The notes: generated by a model from the sequence alone, not told the origin. DNA of 64,000 nt from Aselliscus stoliczkanus (GCA_033961575.1 CM066728.1:103430852-103494851); one strand, 5' to 3'. Shown: positions 9,546-22,309, numbered from the stretch's first letter. Made by a program: numbers and translations.

Positions 9546-12500
9546 GTCAGAGAGAAAATGGAGAGTCCTGTCACTTCTGGCCTTGAGGCAACTGAAGGTC
9601 TTTGGCTTTAATTCGGAGTGAGGTTTCCATATAGACTCCTTTTATCAATTTGTCCTATCAATTTGTATACCACATACCATTTCAATCTACAGATTAGGTC
9701 TTCCTTCATTTAGGGAAGGTTTCCTGAATTATACCCCTGTGCACTACTTTTCTGTTCCACTAGTTCAGTTCTCTAATGAAAGAAAACCAATTATTCCTAC
9801 ATCGATAAAATTTCATAAGATTTTGTTGATTGTCATTCTTTCCTTGGTAGTGCTGATGGCTGTTTAATGTTTGGCTGTTCCCTCAATCTCTGCCATGTGT
9901 AGTTCTTTCCTTGGCTACCACTTTTAGGAATTTTTACCATAAAATTATATAGTTTCCTAGATTTGACTGCAACTAGTAAATTTTAGCTTTTTCAACTTTT
10001 TAAAATATTTTTTAATCGGTGTTGGAAAAATGTTTGTGATCCTGAATTTTTCTTCCACCTTTACCCAGATAGTTCACCTTTGTTCAGTTTTACAAAAAGT
10101 ATTTAGCCCAGAAATGATAATAATCTCCTACATTGTAACTTGCATGTACATCATCAGCTAATCCAGTGATTTTTGGAGATGGTGCCTTCTTAGTTACTTT
10201 TATTACCACAACAGAAGAATTTGACTGATAAGGAATAAAGTCATATCTCCAAACGCCTTAAATCCGAAGAAAACAATCATGTTCCCTCAGAAAGCCTGTT
10301 TCTTCTCTGCTTATTTCAGAAGATGCTTAGAACTGGAAATATGCATATTCTGGGCCCCTAGAGTTCACAAGAGTTGGGTAACTATTTAGCAGATAGGCTC
10401 CACCCCTCTTTTCCCCTCCCTCTCAATTAGAGTGTTGTGGCACCCAGAGAACATTTGTCATGCCAATAACCTTCATTTCCAAGAAGCATAATATTACAGC
10501 ATTCGTGGTCTATCTATCTTAGCTAGCTGATGGCCTCTTAGATCCATGTTCTAGTGCGTTGGTCTGCTCAGTTTCTCAGGGATTTCTCTTAAGAGTTTAT
10601 GAGAAGACACAAAAGAAATAGGAATGTGTCAGGAGGCTATGTCAAGGAAAAAGAAGTATTTATGAAATTCAACTGATTGAATAATTTTTCTCAATATCAC
10701 CCTAAAATACTGAGGCTTTCCAATGGGGTTTTGGACAGCTTCTCCATACGTCAGCCCTCCTGGTTAGTTAGTGGTCTCTGGGTGTCGTGTTCGAGGCACA
10801 TTCATCTTGAGTATCAGTCAGTTGTACTTATATTATTTGATGAATGCCCATTTCGTATTTTTGGCATTATTCGGCAACTTTCCAGGGTAAGAGCTGCGAA
10901 ATAAGCAATTTTCTAATCTGAAACATACTGCAATAACTCGTTTTAAGTGCCCAATATCACTTCAAGTCATTTGCTAAGTGACAGGGCTAACACCTCTCCA
11001 TAGCACATCTGATACAGGGCTGGATCGAGACCAGAAGTGCAAATCACAGTGGGTTCTAGAAAGCTCTGGACTGTGCCATTCAAAGTGGGAGGATTTGCTT
11101 CTCTGGTAAGCAGTGGAAAGATCCTCTATGGATTAAGACCTTTAGTTTCTCTTAAAGGATGAATGGATATTACAAGTCCCAAGGATTCCATAAAACCTTT
11201 ATAGCTTTAGTACAGCAGAGCGTCCATCAGCCAATTCTGTGATTTTACTATGTTTGTCTTTTGCAGAAATTCATGTGAAACCTCAAATGTTCCTTTTACG
11301 AGTTCTTTTGTTATACACACATGTTTTTGGTTAAATTAGTGGTGGTTCAATCTGGAAAAGATATCTGTAATTAGAGTCTGATTTTTGAAGTTACAAAGGT
11401 AGAGAGTGAGGGTTGGTTAGCACATTTTGTATCAACTTTTCCTCACAAACAACTTGCTTTACCTTCAAGGACAGTGGCCCAAAACAGCAGCTCCTGGGAC
11501 CCTCAAGAAAGAATATTTTCACTTAGCACCATATTGTTAGAAAAAGAGGAGACTTCTAGAAGTTTTAAAGAGCTTGGTTTCTCTCCTCAAAACTCAAGTG
11601 GGTACTCATTATATAACAACTCATATCACTTTTATAGTGTGTTAGCTTTCAAAAGCCACATACATAATCAAATCTGATTCTCAAACCAGTAATTTCACTT
11701 CTGTAGGATAAGTATCGCTATTGTTATTATCCTCATTTTTTTTAAGAAAGAGGACTAGAAAAAAATATACCTTTTGTTCAACTAAGAGAGAGATAAGGTG
11801 GAAACTTAACTTCTCAGCGTAGAAAACTAATCCCTATTCCTTCTCCCCCATGTGATCTCAGTGTCAAAAGATACAACATGATGATGTCTTAGCAGAAAGC
11901 TGGCAGAAACATCACAATTCTAGCATTCTCTAAAATACTACCAGACTACATAGCTGTGGACCCTAAGTAAAGGATCGACTGCTTTACAGGTTGTGTCTCA
12001 CCCTTAACAACTGGTGAGGAAGAAGGTGATAGAGAAAAATTAGAATAGAGGGTAAATTCTTTTTCTAGTTTAAGAGTCTTGCAACAGTTTGTTTTGTTTT
12101 GTTTTGTTTTTCAGATTCCCAAACTAACCATCATACCACTTCCTTCTCATTACCATAGCTTGCCTAACATTGATGTATATCTCAGGTCAGAAGCAGAAAT
12201 ATAGAGGATTATTCCCTATTTCTTTATCATTAGCATGCCCTTTCCATTTAATTCTTCAATTGTCAAATAATAGTTGAATAATAAAAAATTAAATAGACGC
12301 ATGGGAACATTTTATTCTATGATTGTATTTCTAAAATTTAAACACAGGCTATTAAAGACATTGATAATACTTTTTAAAAATATATGCAAAGTTAGGATCT
12401 GTTTTCTATTTTTTATGATATATTAAACCAGATTTTTAAAGCAAGTGAAGTATTACTCTATCAAACTTATACCATAAATAGAGATGAGCTATGAGGATAA

Positions 12501-12704
12501 TAAAAATTCACACTAAGCTGAAAAAAAAATCCTTGAACTATTCTCAACGTAAAGTGTTCAGTAATCCCCCAAGATGGCAAAACTGTTTTTCTAATGAAAT
12601 GTTGGACCTAATTAAGAGACATTTATTTCATCTATATGGTTATTAGTAGTACAAGCCTATATTGGCCCAAATTGGTATTCTTACGGATAATCTTTTTGGA
12701 TTGA
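9546..12704. other. Unassigned DNA, no gene seen
   Basis: Repeat-poor by eye. A diverged antisense MIR is possible at 11650-11800 ('attatcctcattttt...gaggactagaaa'), and a short (GTTTT)n lies at 12086-12112. The open frames are isolated and featureless. Confidence 0.5.
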
Positions 12705-12705
12705 A

Positions 12706-12906
12706 GCAGGATTTCTCAACCTTATCACTAATGGCATTTGGACTGGGTAATTCTTTGTTGTAGGATGTTGGGCAGCATGCCTGGTCTCTGTCCACTAAAC
12801 AACATAATACTCCCCCAACCCACAGTTGTAACAATGAAAAACATTTTCAGATATTATCAAATGTCCCCTGGGGGACAAAAATCACCCCCAGTTAAGAACT
12901 ACTGGC
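12706..12906 (+). mobile_element. MER5-type hAT MITE
   Basis: Close to the MER5A consensus as I know it: 'tttctcaacctt', 'ggcatttggactgggtaattc', 'tttgttgtaggatgttgggcagcat', 'atgtcccctgggggacaaaaatc' and 'gttaagaactactgg', in the correct order and spacing. The ends 'ttctcaacc' and 'gttaagaac' are the terminal inverted repeats. Non-autonomous, long inactive. Confidence 0.85.
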
Positions 12907-12959
12907 TTAAAGTACACAAAAATGCAATAGTTCTATATAACTAATTCTAATAATTTAAC

Positions 12960-13120
12960 ATAGGGTTACTTATTCAATTCATGAAATATTAAATGAGGCT
13001 CTGATATATTTTAGGCAGTATGGGGGTTGCAATACTGAATATGACATAGTCTCCAGCCTTAGAAACATATAATCCAATAGGTAAGAAGAGTCAAGTATAC
13101 AACAGTAACAACAGCAAAAT
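12960..13120 (-). mobile_element. L2-like relic
   Basis: The part 'attttaggcagtatgggggttgcaatactgaatatgacatagtctccagccttag' follows the L2-type pattern 'gtgctaggcactggggatacaa...tccctgccctc'. Diverged, edges uncertain. Confidence 0.45.
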
Positions 13121-13234
13121 ATGGAAAACAACGTAAGTGTATTTTTTTCCTGCCACCCCATAAAAATAAAGTAGCTGTTCATGCCTAGCAAGAGCATAAT
13201 CCATATAAGGACTGTTCATGGACAGCGAACAATA

Positions 13235-13395
13235 ACATATTTACAAAACGCTGTATCTACAAAGTCCTTCCACATATTTTCCTACTTAATCCTCACAAAT
13301 TTATGAGGTGGTTTATTATTAAATCTATTAAAAATAAGTTATATGTCTTATTCTTGGTCACACAATAGATAAGTCCTCAAGCCAGGGATCTATGC
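13235..13395 (-). mobile_element. MIR SINE relic, antisense
   Basis: 'ttcctacttaatcctcacaaatttatgaggtggtttatta' and 'ttcttggtcacacaatagataagt' match the antisense MIR order (ttaatcctcacaacaaccctatgaggtagg, then ccaaggtcacacagctagtaag). Confidence 0.65.
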
Positions 13396-13439
13396 TAGAT
13401 TGATTGATTATAAATTCAGCCTTCCTACAGTTACAGGTG

Positions 13440-14440
13440 AGATGAGATGTCCTCAGCATCTTCTAGGGTATTATGACAGAAACATGAAACAACACCTTTG
13501 GAATGAAAGGAGGTGGAGAGAAGGCCTTATCAAGGTACACATTATATGTGGGTAGGACAGGTAGGCTTTCATGAGACCTAAAAAAGTGAGGATTTTCCAA
13601 GTGAAGGTGCTGGCCAGGTGTCACAAAGGATCCCGACACGCTTGACCTGGTACAGAGGAAGAAAGAACTTATGGGAGACAAGGCAAGTCTGGCCAAGTCA
13701 ACTGGAGACGGACTATGAAAGCTCTTGTCTAATAAAAGTTTTGACTTTAACTTAGGTTTTTGGGTGATCAAAAGCCATGCTAAGCTTTTTAGGTATGGTA
13801 GTAATATCATTTTTCTATTTAAAAAAATAATGCCTGGATGAGGTTTGGAGAAGAAATAAGCTAGAGAGGGGCATAGGCAAGAGACCATTTCAATGTCCTG
13901 AAGACAGCTGCTGAGTCACGAGGAGACAAGAAAACACCAGGCAGCTATTTAGAAAGTAGACCTGACAAGGAATTTGGGGAGGAGTGGGTATGGAGGATGA
14001 GCGTGTGAAAGGAGTCAGTGAGGCAACATGCTTCCATTTTCTGGGGCAGTTTATGTAGGAGGATACACACATGTTTAGGGAGGAAAGGTGAAGAGGCAGC
14101 GAAATGCTAGTTAGAACCTTTTAAATGTAAGGTGCCTGAGGGATAAGCAAGTTGACATTTGCCTTGAGAAGAGGGGCATGTGGGTCTTGAGCTCAGAGCA
14201 AGGGCCAGGTATGAAGAGGGTGACGGGGCCAACAACCCATGGGGAGTAGCTGAGGCATGAGAGTGAATGAGCTACAGCAGAAAGACGACTGATGCCAGGT
14301 CCTGGAGAATTCCACCACTGAAAGGTCAGATGAGACTAGATGATGTGAAAGGAAACAGAAGGAGCTAGTGGGGAGCCACAAGGCTTTGCTGTAAGAAAGT
14401 TAGCAGGAGTGAAGAGGAATGGGAAAAGGCTGCCAGATAA
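13440..14440 (-). mobile_element. L2 LINE relic, antisense
   Basis: Purine-rich text in the order of reversed L2: 'gaaagctcttgtctaataaaagttttgacttt', 'gcaagagacca', 'ggtcctggagaattccacca' and 'gaaaggtcagatgagact'. A 141-residue minus-strand open frame inside (13888-13463) shows no protein motif that I recognise and is probably a chance product of low stop density. Boundaries are approximate. Confidence 0.5.
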
Positions 14441-15739
14441 AGTTAGGGGACAAGAGTGTGGGAAAATGCAGAAATGCCAAGTTCAATGAGATCTGAGAAG
14501 AAGCCATTGGGTTATCTCTTCTCACTGTCTCTGTCCTCCAAGCTTTACCAAAGAGACCTAAGGTTCTTTAATAAAATTGTATTGTCTCTCCGTGCTTCTC
14601 AAGGACAGGAGGAGTCCACAGCATGGAATTTCCTCCATTTTGCAGGAACTGCTTTCTTCCTTTTTCAGAAAAAGAAAGAAAAACAATTAAAAAGCCAGTT
14701 TCTCTTTAACTTGACATCAGTGAGTAGGCACTTACTCAACAATCAAAATGATTTAGATCTATCTTAAAAAGAAATAAAATACAGGGAAAAAATTAAAACC
14801 TTATTCTGGTTTTTATTGGTACTCCCTCCCACCTCCCACCTCCACCCCCACCCCTGACAGTAAAATTTTGATAGGAGAGTGAAAGCAGGAGTCAGACTAT
14901 GTGGATTGAAGTGCATGGAGGCTGAGGAAGTAGACCATTTTGAGAAATTTAGCAAGTGAAAGGAAGAAGCAGTGAGATAAGTCCATGGCTCCCAAGTATG
15001 GCTGACTAGATGAGTTCCATGCTCAAGGTAAGAATGATTCAAATGGTTCTGCCAAAAAAAAAAAAAAAGCCTTCTAGAAATAAAAGTAGCTCTAACAGAT
15101 CTTAAAGTTCAGAGTTCAGGAAGTCCCTCTATGAGACCATATTGACAACTCTAAGCCAGTTCCTATCTAACGTCATTAAATTTGTTAATTTAGTTTCCTT
15201 CTGCTTTATAATTTACCCACAGCAAAAAAGACTGATCACCTTCTATTTTCTTCACTTAGCATTAACGAAAAAAAAATACTCTACTTAAGGGATTGTGTTC
15301 TGTATAGAGAACTAACCTTATACCTTGGGATTGAAGTGAACTCTGTAGAAATATAATAAAGAAAATCTCTAAGGCCTCCCTGGGTAGTCTAAAAGGAGCT
15401 GCTGTTTTTCACAGGATGAGTCAATTAAGTGGCTTTTTAAAACAGGTTTCAATGACTTTCTCAAGAGAACTAAGGATGACCCTTCTGCCAAGTCACAAAT
15501 AGAATAGTGTTGAGGAAATAAGCTGCTTTATCTTATTTAAAAAAATGCTTCTTTGAGAAATAGTAAAGAAACATTGGGGCCCAACACTATGGGAAACATA
15601 CAGAATTGACAAATCCACTGAGAATGGTAGAACTTGGTCTCCTTTGCTTACTTACTGATAGATTCTCTAGCTTGCTTAGAGGGTTGCAGTTTAAATTTGA
15701 GGGTTACCTAGAAATATTCATAAAGCACATAACGTACTG

Positions 15740-15740
<1 letters not shown>
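14441..15740. other. Unassigned DNA, no gene seen
   Basis: Contains a G-quadruplex candidate on the minus strand (14822-14854) and a poly(A) run at 15052-15068. Nothing else assignable. Confidence 0.5.
14822..14854 (-). other. G-quadruplex candidate
   Basis: The minus strand has five runs of three or more G separated by loops of 1-7 bases (plus strand ccctccc, cctccc, ccaccccc, acccc). That satisfies the usual four-tract rule. Formation in cells is not shown. Confidence 0.5.
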
Positions 15741-15795
<55 letters not shown>

Positions 15796-15851
15796 GAGAG
15801 ACAGAGAGACAGAGAGACAGAGAGACAGAGAGACAGAGAGACAGAGAGAGG
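15741..15851. repeat. Compound microsatellite (GT)n-(GA)n-(AGACAGAG)n
   Basis: 16 GT units pass directly into GA units and then an 8-base unit 'agacagag' repeated about seven times with essentially no errors. Confidence 0.95.
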
Positions 15852-16878
15852 GATTGATTTTTCCCTTCTGTCGTATCATCACCTTGGCTCCAAGTCTTGA
15901 AATTCAAAACCTCAATTACCCATTGTTACCATATTTTTCTACTCATATAATATAGATGATTAAAGACTGAACCTGTGGGAAATGTGAAAATTAATCTTAC
16001 TTAAAAAACAGTGAATTAAAAAAGCACTCTGCTGAGCATTTCTAATGTGTAAAAACCTGTCTAGAACAATGAAACAATAGTAGAAAGAATTGAATTCTTG
16101 AGAAATGTGAGTAACGTAATGAAAATAGCTCAAAATAGATGAGGATGGAAACAGAAGAGTCATACAGAGCTTAGCCTTCTGTGGAAACATTCTGAATTCA
16201 GTATGTCCCTGCAACAAGCCTGTAGGAGAGTAGTTTATGGTCTAATGCCTTTTAACATTTTATTGCGTGGAATTCATTGAACAAGCATAAGTTAAATACC
16301 CACCAAACATACCCCAGTTGCTTTGGGGCGTTTAAAATAAGAATATGAATTTTTTTGTCTTTAAAAATCTTCCAAGCTAGTTACACACATGTCAGGATTC
16401 ATCTACATTTTCATTTTCCTCCTTGATTTGCTATACTAATTCCTCTGGAGTTAAGTGTGTATTTCAAACCTTTCACTGTTGTTCATACATGTATTACAGT
16501 AAATCATTCATTGGCAAACTCACTAGACAGCCAGCTCTCAACAGCAAGGGTAGCATGGTCTTTGTTCTATCCAAGGGCATGTTTGATGAATACATGAGAA
16601 TGAATGAATGAATGAGTGAGAGAGCACAATATATTATGGAGAATTCAAAGACAATTCAAAAATTGACATTAGAAATTCTAAGACTGAAGCTATACAATTA
16701 AACTTCATTTAAGGCCAGTTACAGAAATGTATATTGATTTGCTAAATACAGTCTTGCTACCAATAAAATTTCCTGAAACTAAACAAATATATGTTTAACA
16801 AATAGCTTTGCATGCACTCATCTTTCCATCTTATGCTATGTAATCATTTAGAGGTTCCTAGCTTCCCTTAGCATACAA

Positions 16879-16879
<1 letters not shown>
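15852..16879. other. Unassigned DNA, no gene seen
   Basis: AT-rich, with a short impure (GAAT)n near 16600. No recognisable repeat or exon. Confidence 0.5.

Positions 16880-16918
<39 letters not shown>
16880..16918. repeat. (GT)n microsatellite
   Basis: About 19 GT units. Confidence 0.97.
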
Positions 16919-16921
<3 letters not shown>

Positions 16922-16976
16922 TCCCAGAGTTGCAAAATTAACAGAGCTATGAATGTGTTCAAAAAGTAGATAACTG

Positions 16977-17128
16977 GGCCAGCCAAGTGGCTCAGTTGGT
17001 TAAGAGCTCACTCAAGAGTGCAAGCTGAGCTCTGAGCAACAGCAGTTCGATGCCCAGCCCGAGCTGAGCTGCTGCTGAGCTGCCAACAGGTGGCAGGATG
17101 GCTCAGCTAAAAAAAAATAAAAATAAAA
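16977..17128 (+). mobile_element. Family B SINE
   Basis: 'ggccagccaagtggctcagttggttaag' head, 'cagttcgatgcc' B-box region, ends exactly at 'ggatggctcagct' and then an A-rich tail (AAAAAAAAATAAAAATAAAA). The target duplication is imperfect ('agtagataactg' and 'agatagctaactg'). Confidence 0.88.
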
Positions 17129-17569
17129 GATAGCTAACTGAAGCTGTGGTTTCTAGAAGTCACCACAGTGGTATATGACTTTATCTTGAATATTCTGGGA
17201 ATACAATTAACTTACACAAATGAAACCAGAGAAAAACCACCTTCTCTCTATTTCCAAGATATCATTCAACTCAATGTGAAGTGACCATCTTACCTTCTAT
17301 TCCTTGATTTCCATAACTCTTCCTGGGCACTGGAAGTAATTTTCAAATTTCCCTGTTTCCTCTTGGGCAGGATTTCTATCTCCAATTGGTCCCTATTAAC
17401 TGACTCAGGTGTAACATTGAGAAAGCTCACTGCAAGTGAACCACATATAAATGAGAACTGGAAGTATTACTTGACTTACTATAAAATTTTATTTCATAGT
17501 ATTATTGTGTGTGAGTTCATGCAACTCTAATTATTACATTTCAGTGATATATTCCTGAGTCTTACAAAT
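17129..17569. other. Unassigned DNA
   Basis: No assignable gene or repeat. Confidence 0.5.
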
Positions 17570-17570
17570 G

Positions 17571-17612
<42 letters not shown>
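17570..17612. repeat. (GATA)n microsatellite
   Basis: About ten GATA units followed by 'gctagctagc'. Confidence 0.97.
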
Positions 17613-19050
17613 GCTAGCTAGCCAGAAAAAATGGACGTGTAGCTACTCAGCAACCTTTTTGAAAGATTGTCTAGTTTAAAAACATTTAATGATTTATTTC
17701 TATTTAAGTCCATTTCATATTACTAACTTTACCATTCTCTTCATGGAGCTTGTGGGGCTTTGCTCATCTTGGTCTAAACTTCCTTCAGAAAACAGGCTCC
17801 CAGCCAGTGGTAGCAAAGCCTCACTAGTTTATAGAGACAAGTGCCCAGAAAGCTGGATGTGAGATTTCTAAGCTGTGCAGAGTTCATTCCTAGATCTCAA
17901 TCCCAAATCTCAAGCAGAACTCCGCAGTCTGCCACCTGCTCCTTCTCCTTCCCCACCGCCAAACACACTACCTCTAGGGGCCAGGAAACCACAGGTATCA
18001 AAATAGTTCAATGGCTGAGAACATAGTTGGGTCAGCAGGAGCTGGGAGCCGCCTCTTCTCCTGTGGAGCCGTGAAGAGAGCGATCAAAGACCAGGCAACA
18101 TCCAAGTGAAGGTTCCCACTAGGGGGCTTCCTGCACATAACCTTCTTGTTTTAAAATAACTCACCTGGGACCTGTAAAATAGCATTGCTTTTCCTATACT
18201 GCTTCTCTGACTATAAGGAACAAAACACTGATCTTCCAAGAAAGAAACAGGGAAAATTCTTCGGGTAGGTGGGTCTGAGTATGGGTAGAAAACCATGAAG
18301 GTTTTTTAATGAAAGAAAAATTTCCTTTAACAGAGGCTTTTGGAGCAGTTAGCAGGGCTTGGTAATCTCATCATGAAGACTTCTTTTGGGGGAAGAAATA
18401 GTGTTTGGATAACTGGTATTGTAAGTCGCCCTCCTTCCTCAATCCTGGGAACCTGGCTGGGGAGGGGAGGTGAGAAGGATTGAGTCCACCAGCACCCCAA
18501 TGCTTGTTACCCCAATGCTTGTTTCCCATGCTATCACCATAAGTCCACTTCTGGGATGTCCGATGTCCCCAGCTTTCAAGACACCAGCCAACTCTGAAGC
18601 ACACTTTCATTTTCTCTTATGTTGCTTTTTTCCCCCAAAACCTAAAAGTGTGAGATATAAGATTGAAAAGAAAAAGTAGTTAAAATGAGGAGTGAAACAC
18701 TCTCTACTAAAAGTTGCTGACTTCCCTTTACAGAATGGAGTACGGTCTTACTGACTTCTGCAAGGCCATTACTGTTTATTTTTTCTCTCTGACATGTCCC
18801 CTTCATGTGGAGCTATGGCAGTGATGACTGTACTCACCAGTGAAAAGGGCTTGCTATTTGGGACATCAAAATAAGACAATTTTTCAAGAGGTGGGTGGGG
18901 TTAACATGGTTTGTCCTAAAACTGATGTTCCCAAAACTTTCTATCTGCCAACATCTGCATGTATTTAGGGTTCCTTTCAAACAAGGGTATTTCTGATTGT
19001 AATCCTGGATTGTTATTGTCATGACTGATGCAAAAGGGTGTTTATTTTTA
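17613..19050. other. Unassigned DNA, moderately GC-rich in part
   Basis: No exon that I can support. 17840-18060 is GC-richer than its surroundings. A 16-base tandem duplication ('cccaatgcttgtt' twice) sits at about 18494-18524. Holds a CTCF-like motif at 18114. Confidence 0.45.
18114..18130 (+). promoter_or_regulatory. CTCF-like motif
   Basis: 'cccactagggggcttcc' matches the CTCF core (CCA--AGGGGGC) at all the strongly constrained positions. It lies in unassigned DNA rather than in a recognised repeat. Motif only; binding is unknown. Confidence 0.4.
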
Positions 19051-19067
19051 TCCATGTAGTTGTTTTT

Positions 19068-19171
19068 GTTTCTGTTTTTGAGGGCAGTGTCACTGGCCCT
19101 CATATATGGGACCGAACCGGGGCCGCTGCTTCCCAAGCCAGCACTTCACCACTGCGCCACTCAGCCGGCCC
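19068..19171 (-). mobile_element. Family A SINE, antisense
   Basis: Complete short element flanked by a perfect 17-base target duplication ('tccatgtagttgttttt' at 19051-19067 and 19172-19188), one of the clearest in the window. Its tail is short and not pure T ('gtttctgttttt'). Confidence 0.95.
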
Positions 19172-19189
19172 TCCATGTAGTTGTTTTTA

Positions 19190-20849
19190 AAAATCCCAAA
19201 GAAAACTCTATTTGTGACTCATAATATGCTTCACTATGACTAGTACATAATGTTGAGAAATTTCTATTTTAAAAACTCATTAAAAATAAAATGATTCATT
19301 TTACTTCTTTTATTCCTTATGTCATCCACTCCTCCCATATCTAAGAAAATTAGCATTATGAGAAAAAAATAATAATCCTATTTCAATCAGAAGGGTTTCA
19401 AAGCAAAATTGTCTCCACATATATTTACACATAGTATCTCACTGAGAAAGAGTATTTGTTTAATGAGCACATTTAAGTATCAATTGCTTCATTTAGCAGA
19501 TTGTTCTCTTTATTCCAATTTGTGTGTTCCTTCACTTTTTGAGGGTCACACGGGGGATCAGTATAAGAATATGATTAGAATTTAAATAATCCCACGCTGT
19601 TTAGCCTGTTCCAAATGTAATAAACTTTCCTTCTTTTCTTCCTTAAACATGAACAGTCATTAGATGATGGCCCCACAACATGGGTGGTAACTACGAGTAT
19701 ACAATGGTGTTCAAGATTTCCTTAAATCATACAAGAAAATAATTCCACAAGTTTATTACGATGATACATTTTTACTAAGTACCCTAAAAGAGTAGAAAAT
19801 GGAATGATAAAAACAGAAACAAAAATTTTTAATTAACCTGTCAATTTTGAAACAGGCTACATTATGGGTATTACTTTTTACAGACTCCATGAGGACTAGG
19901 ACTCTGCTCAAAAGCAGAAGAAACACAGGCCTATGACAAATGTAATCAGGGTTATCATCCCTAATGAGCCTGTGTCTATAGTCATTTTATAAATCCTAGC
20001 AGGATAAACTAATCTGTAATAAGGGGACTTCAAGGTCAGGAGCTTAATTGCTTAGATGTCCATTACTTAACAACACACAATGTTGTCTTCTTTGTCTGAC
20101 ATTATTTGGCAGACGTGGCATTCTCAACTCCCTGTCACAAAATAAAATTTAATTAGTATCTATCCTTTCTCAGAGGTAGATAAAAGCATCAGAGGTGAAG
20201 TAAAAAAAAAAAAAAATGATTTCTGAACCTAACCACTGCTAGTGAATTGACATGAAAGGAAATTGGTCATTAAAAGCCAATTTCTTGAGGCAGAAATCTC
20301 TGCTGAAAACAGTTCTCTTTTCTGAGTCCCCTCAATTAAAAGTTAATTCCTCTGCAGCACACCTAATCGGTAATCATCCACCCTGGTTTGTAAATTGATG
20401 TAAATCTGAACCGATAGCCCTACTTCCTGTGTTCAGAAAAAGGTCAGAGGGGCAATTACAATGGCAGCCAACTTTGTCTAATCTTTCCATCTATGGCAGT
20501 AAGTCTGAAATCAATGTTAATTGGGAAAATATAATGCCTTCCAAGAAGACTGCATGTAATCTAAAAGAAGTCTTCTTGAAACCAGTTGCCTCTGCTCTCC
20601 GTTCTCAGTGTCTCCTATGGGAACGCAGGTTAATAATTCAAAGTAGGAACTGCAGTGTCCCACTAATGTGCTGAGCGTCCATTTCCGTTTTTAGCCCAGC
20701 TGAGGACTCACTTTGGCAGGAACTGATGTGTATCAGTTCTCAGACATCACATGTTTTGGTCCAAGCTACCATTATTACACAATATCCAACTCTGACCCTG
20801 TGATTCAGATAGTGATGATCCTAACCTTACCCCTGCAATTCCAATTGTG
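19190..20849. other. Repeat-poor, AT-rich unassigned stretch
   Basis: About 1.6 kb with no repeat I recognise and no coding frame. It is rich in homeodomain-type 'taatta/ttaatt' words between about 20040 and 20350 (for example 'cttaattgctt', 'tttaattagtatc', 'gttaattcc') plus 'gccaatttc'. The composition fits a conserved non-coding element, but conservation cannot be judged from one sequence. Confidence 0.35.
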
Positions 20850-21285
20850 GGCTGGTGGCCCATGCCCACTCAATCAATCATAAAATCTCATGTCAGGCCC
20901 CAGCGATGGGTGCAGGGTTGCTTGAGCATTTGTCCCATGCCAGGCTGACCAGAGTGAGTCCCAGGCTTCATGCTGGAACTGCTGGCAAAGGGACACTCTT
21001 GTCTCATCTGAGGTTGCCTGGTTGGTAGACTAAGCCAACAGCTGCTGGACTCATCTGGTCACCAGGAAGAAAAGGGCTGTCTGAGAACGAAGCCAAGACA
21101 GAAAAGGCAGGGCCAGGAGGTAGGGAGAGACCAATTCTGGACGTCCTGGCTTTGGCCTTGCCTGATGTTATCTACCCCAGACTTGGTGTGTGAGCCAACA
21201 AATCATCTCCATGATTAAGATACTTGGAGTTAGATTTCTCTCACTGCCAACTAAAAAAAATCCTGACAAAAGCAGGAGCCTGAGT
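20850..21285 (+). mobile_element. Ancient mammalian interspersed repeat, family not named
   Basis: 'gggctggtggcccatgcccactcaatcaatca', 'gccaggctgaccagagtgag', 'gctggaactgctggcaaagg', 'gagaacgaagccaagacag' and the end 'gagccaacaaatcatc...gagttagatttctctcactgcca' follow in order a dispersed repeat I have met in other mammals, probably LTR-like. I cannot name the family with confidence. Confidence 0.45.
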
Positions 21286-22309
21286 CTTATCCTTCTTTGT
21301 AAATGTTTGAATAGGATTTGATACGCTCTAGATAAGTGGTAACATGCTATTTAAATATTTGTAGCAATTACTTTAAAAAAAATCCTTAACTTTATTGTGA
21401 ACTTTTATTTTTAAAATCCCTCATAAAATATCAAGGGTTTTATGTTTTGTTTTTGTTTTTTGTTTTTTTTGGTGTGATTTTTTTTGCCTAAACTCACAGG
21501 ATATAACTACCCTATTTATGAAAACATGCCACATTCCAAAGCTGGGGTGCTCAGTTTCCCAGAAATCCTCTGGCCACATGTCAGAGTCCATCAGCTTTCA
21601 GCACCATCTCTGTTGCAGCTGCTTCCTCTGAGAGGTGTGCAAAAGGGTGTGGCCGCTTGGTGTTCTGAAAGGATATCTCAAAGATGAACAAAGATTGCCT
21701 CATCCTCTCTCTCTCACTAGTGACTTAACCAGCCAGATGTTACTTCTTAGGAAAGTGATGATGCTCTTTTTCTTATCTTAAGAAGGAGAAAATTGCACTT
21801 TGGATTGACTGGAACTAAGGAGGGGCACCTTCAGTAAAATGCCCCAGGATCGCAATTAGATTTGTTTCCCCTGCTCCTTCCCATGGTGGAATGAGTACAT
21901 TTCTTGAATGAAGTAAAGCTTGGTGGACACTTTTCACCCTCCATTCGACAGCATTCTATGAGGATATTTGGGGTCTTCTCTGAACACAGAGCAAGCATTC
22001 CTGTGGCACAAAGTCAGTGATTGCTGGGGGCCGACAGTCTCCTGGTGTCTGACAAGGCCACATTGAAATAAAGATCCACGCTCAGCACTGGGTGTCTGGG
22101 ATGCTGTCTTATGGTTGGTTATGTAATATCTCCTGTCTCTATGAACCCATGTGCCTTTCCTCCTATAGGAGACAATACACTCACTGCATTTGTGACAAGT
22201 TCCTGTGGTACCCTGATGATAGCTGGCTGTGTAAGTCAACGACAGGGCAAGATTTCCTAAAGAAAAGGAAACTCCCTAAAACAGGCTACAGCCCGAGGGG
22301 ACCCCTGAA
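21286..22309. other. Unassigned DNA upstream of possible LTR
   Basis: No gene seen. A purine run 'aaagaaaaggaaa' at about 22259 could be a polypurine tract of a provirus, but no gag, pol or env frame is visible upstream. A minus-strand open frame at 21934-22239 shows no motif. Confidence 0.4.

Noticed and set aside
13463..13888. Longest open frame in the window (141 codons, minus strand)
   Set aside because: It lies in L2-like antisense sequence, has no motif, no splice context and no signal of purifying selection that one sequence can show.
15704..15955. Frames with Arg-Glu or Ser-Leu runs
   Set aside because: They are translations of the compound GT/GA microsatellite.
17840..18060. Possible exon in a GC-richer patch with a 61-codon frame
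   Set aside because: No paired splice sites fitting one frame, no recognisable protein and no neighbouring exon.
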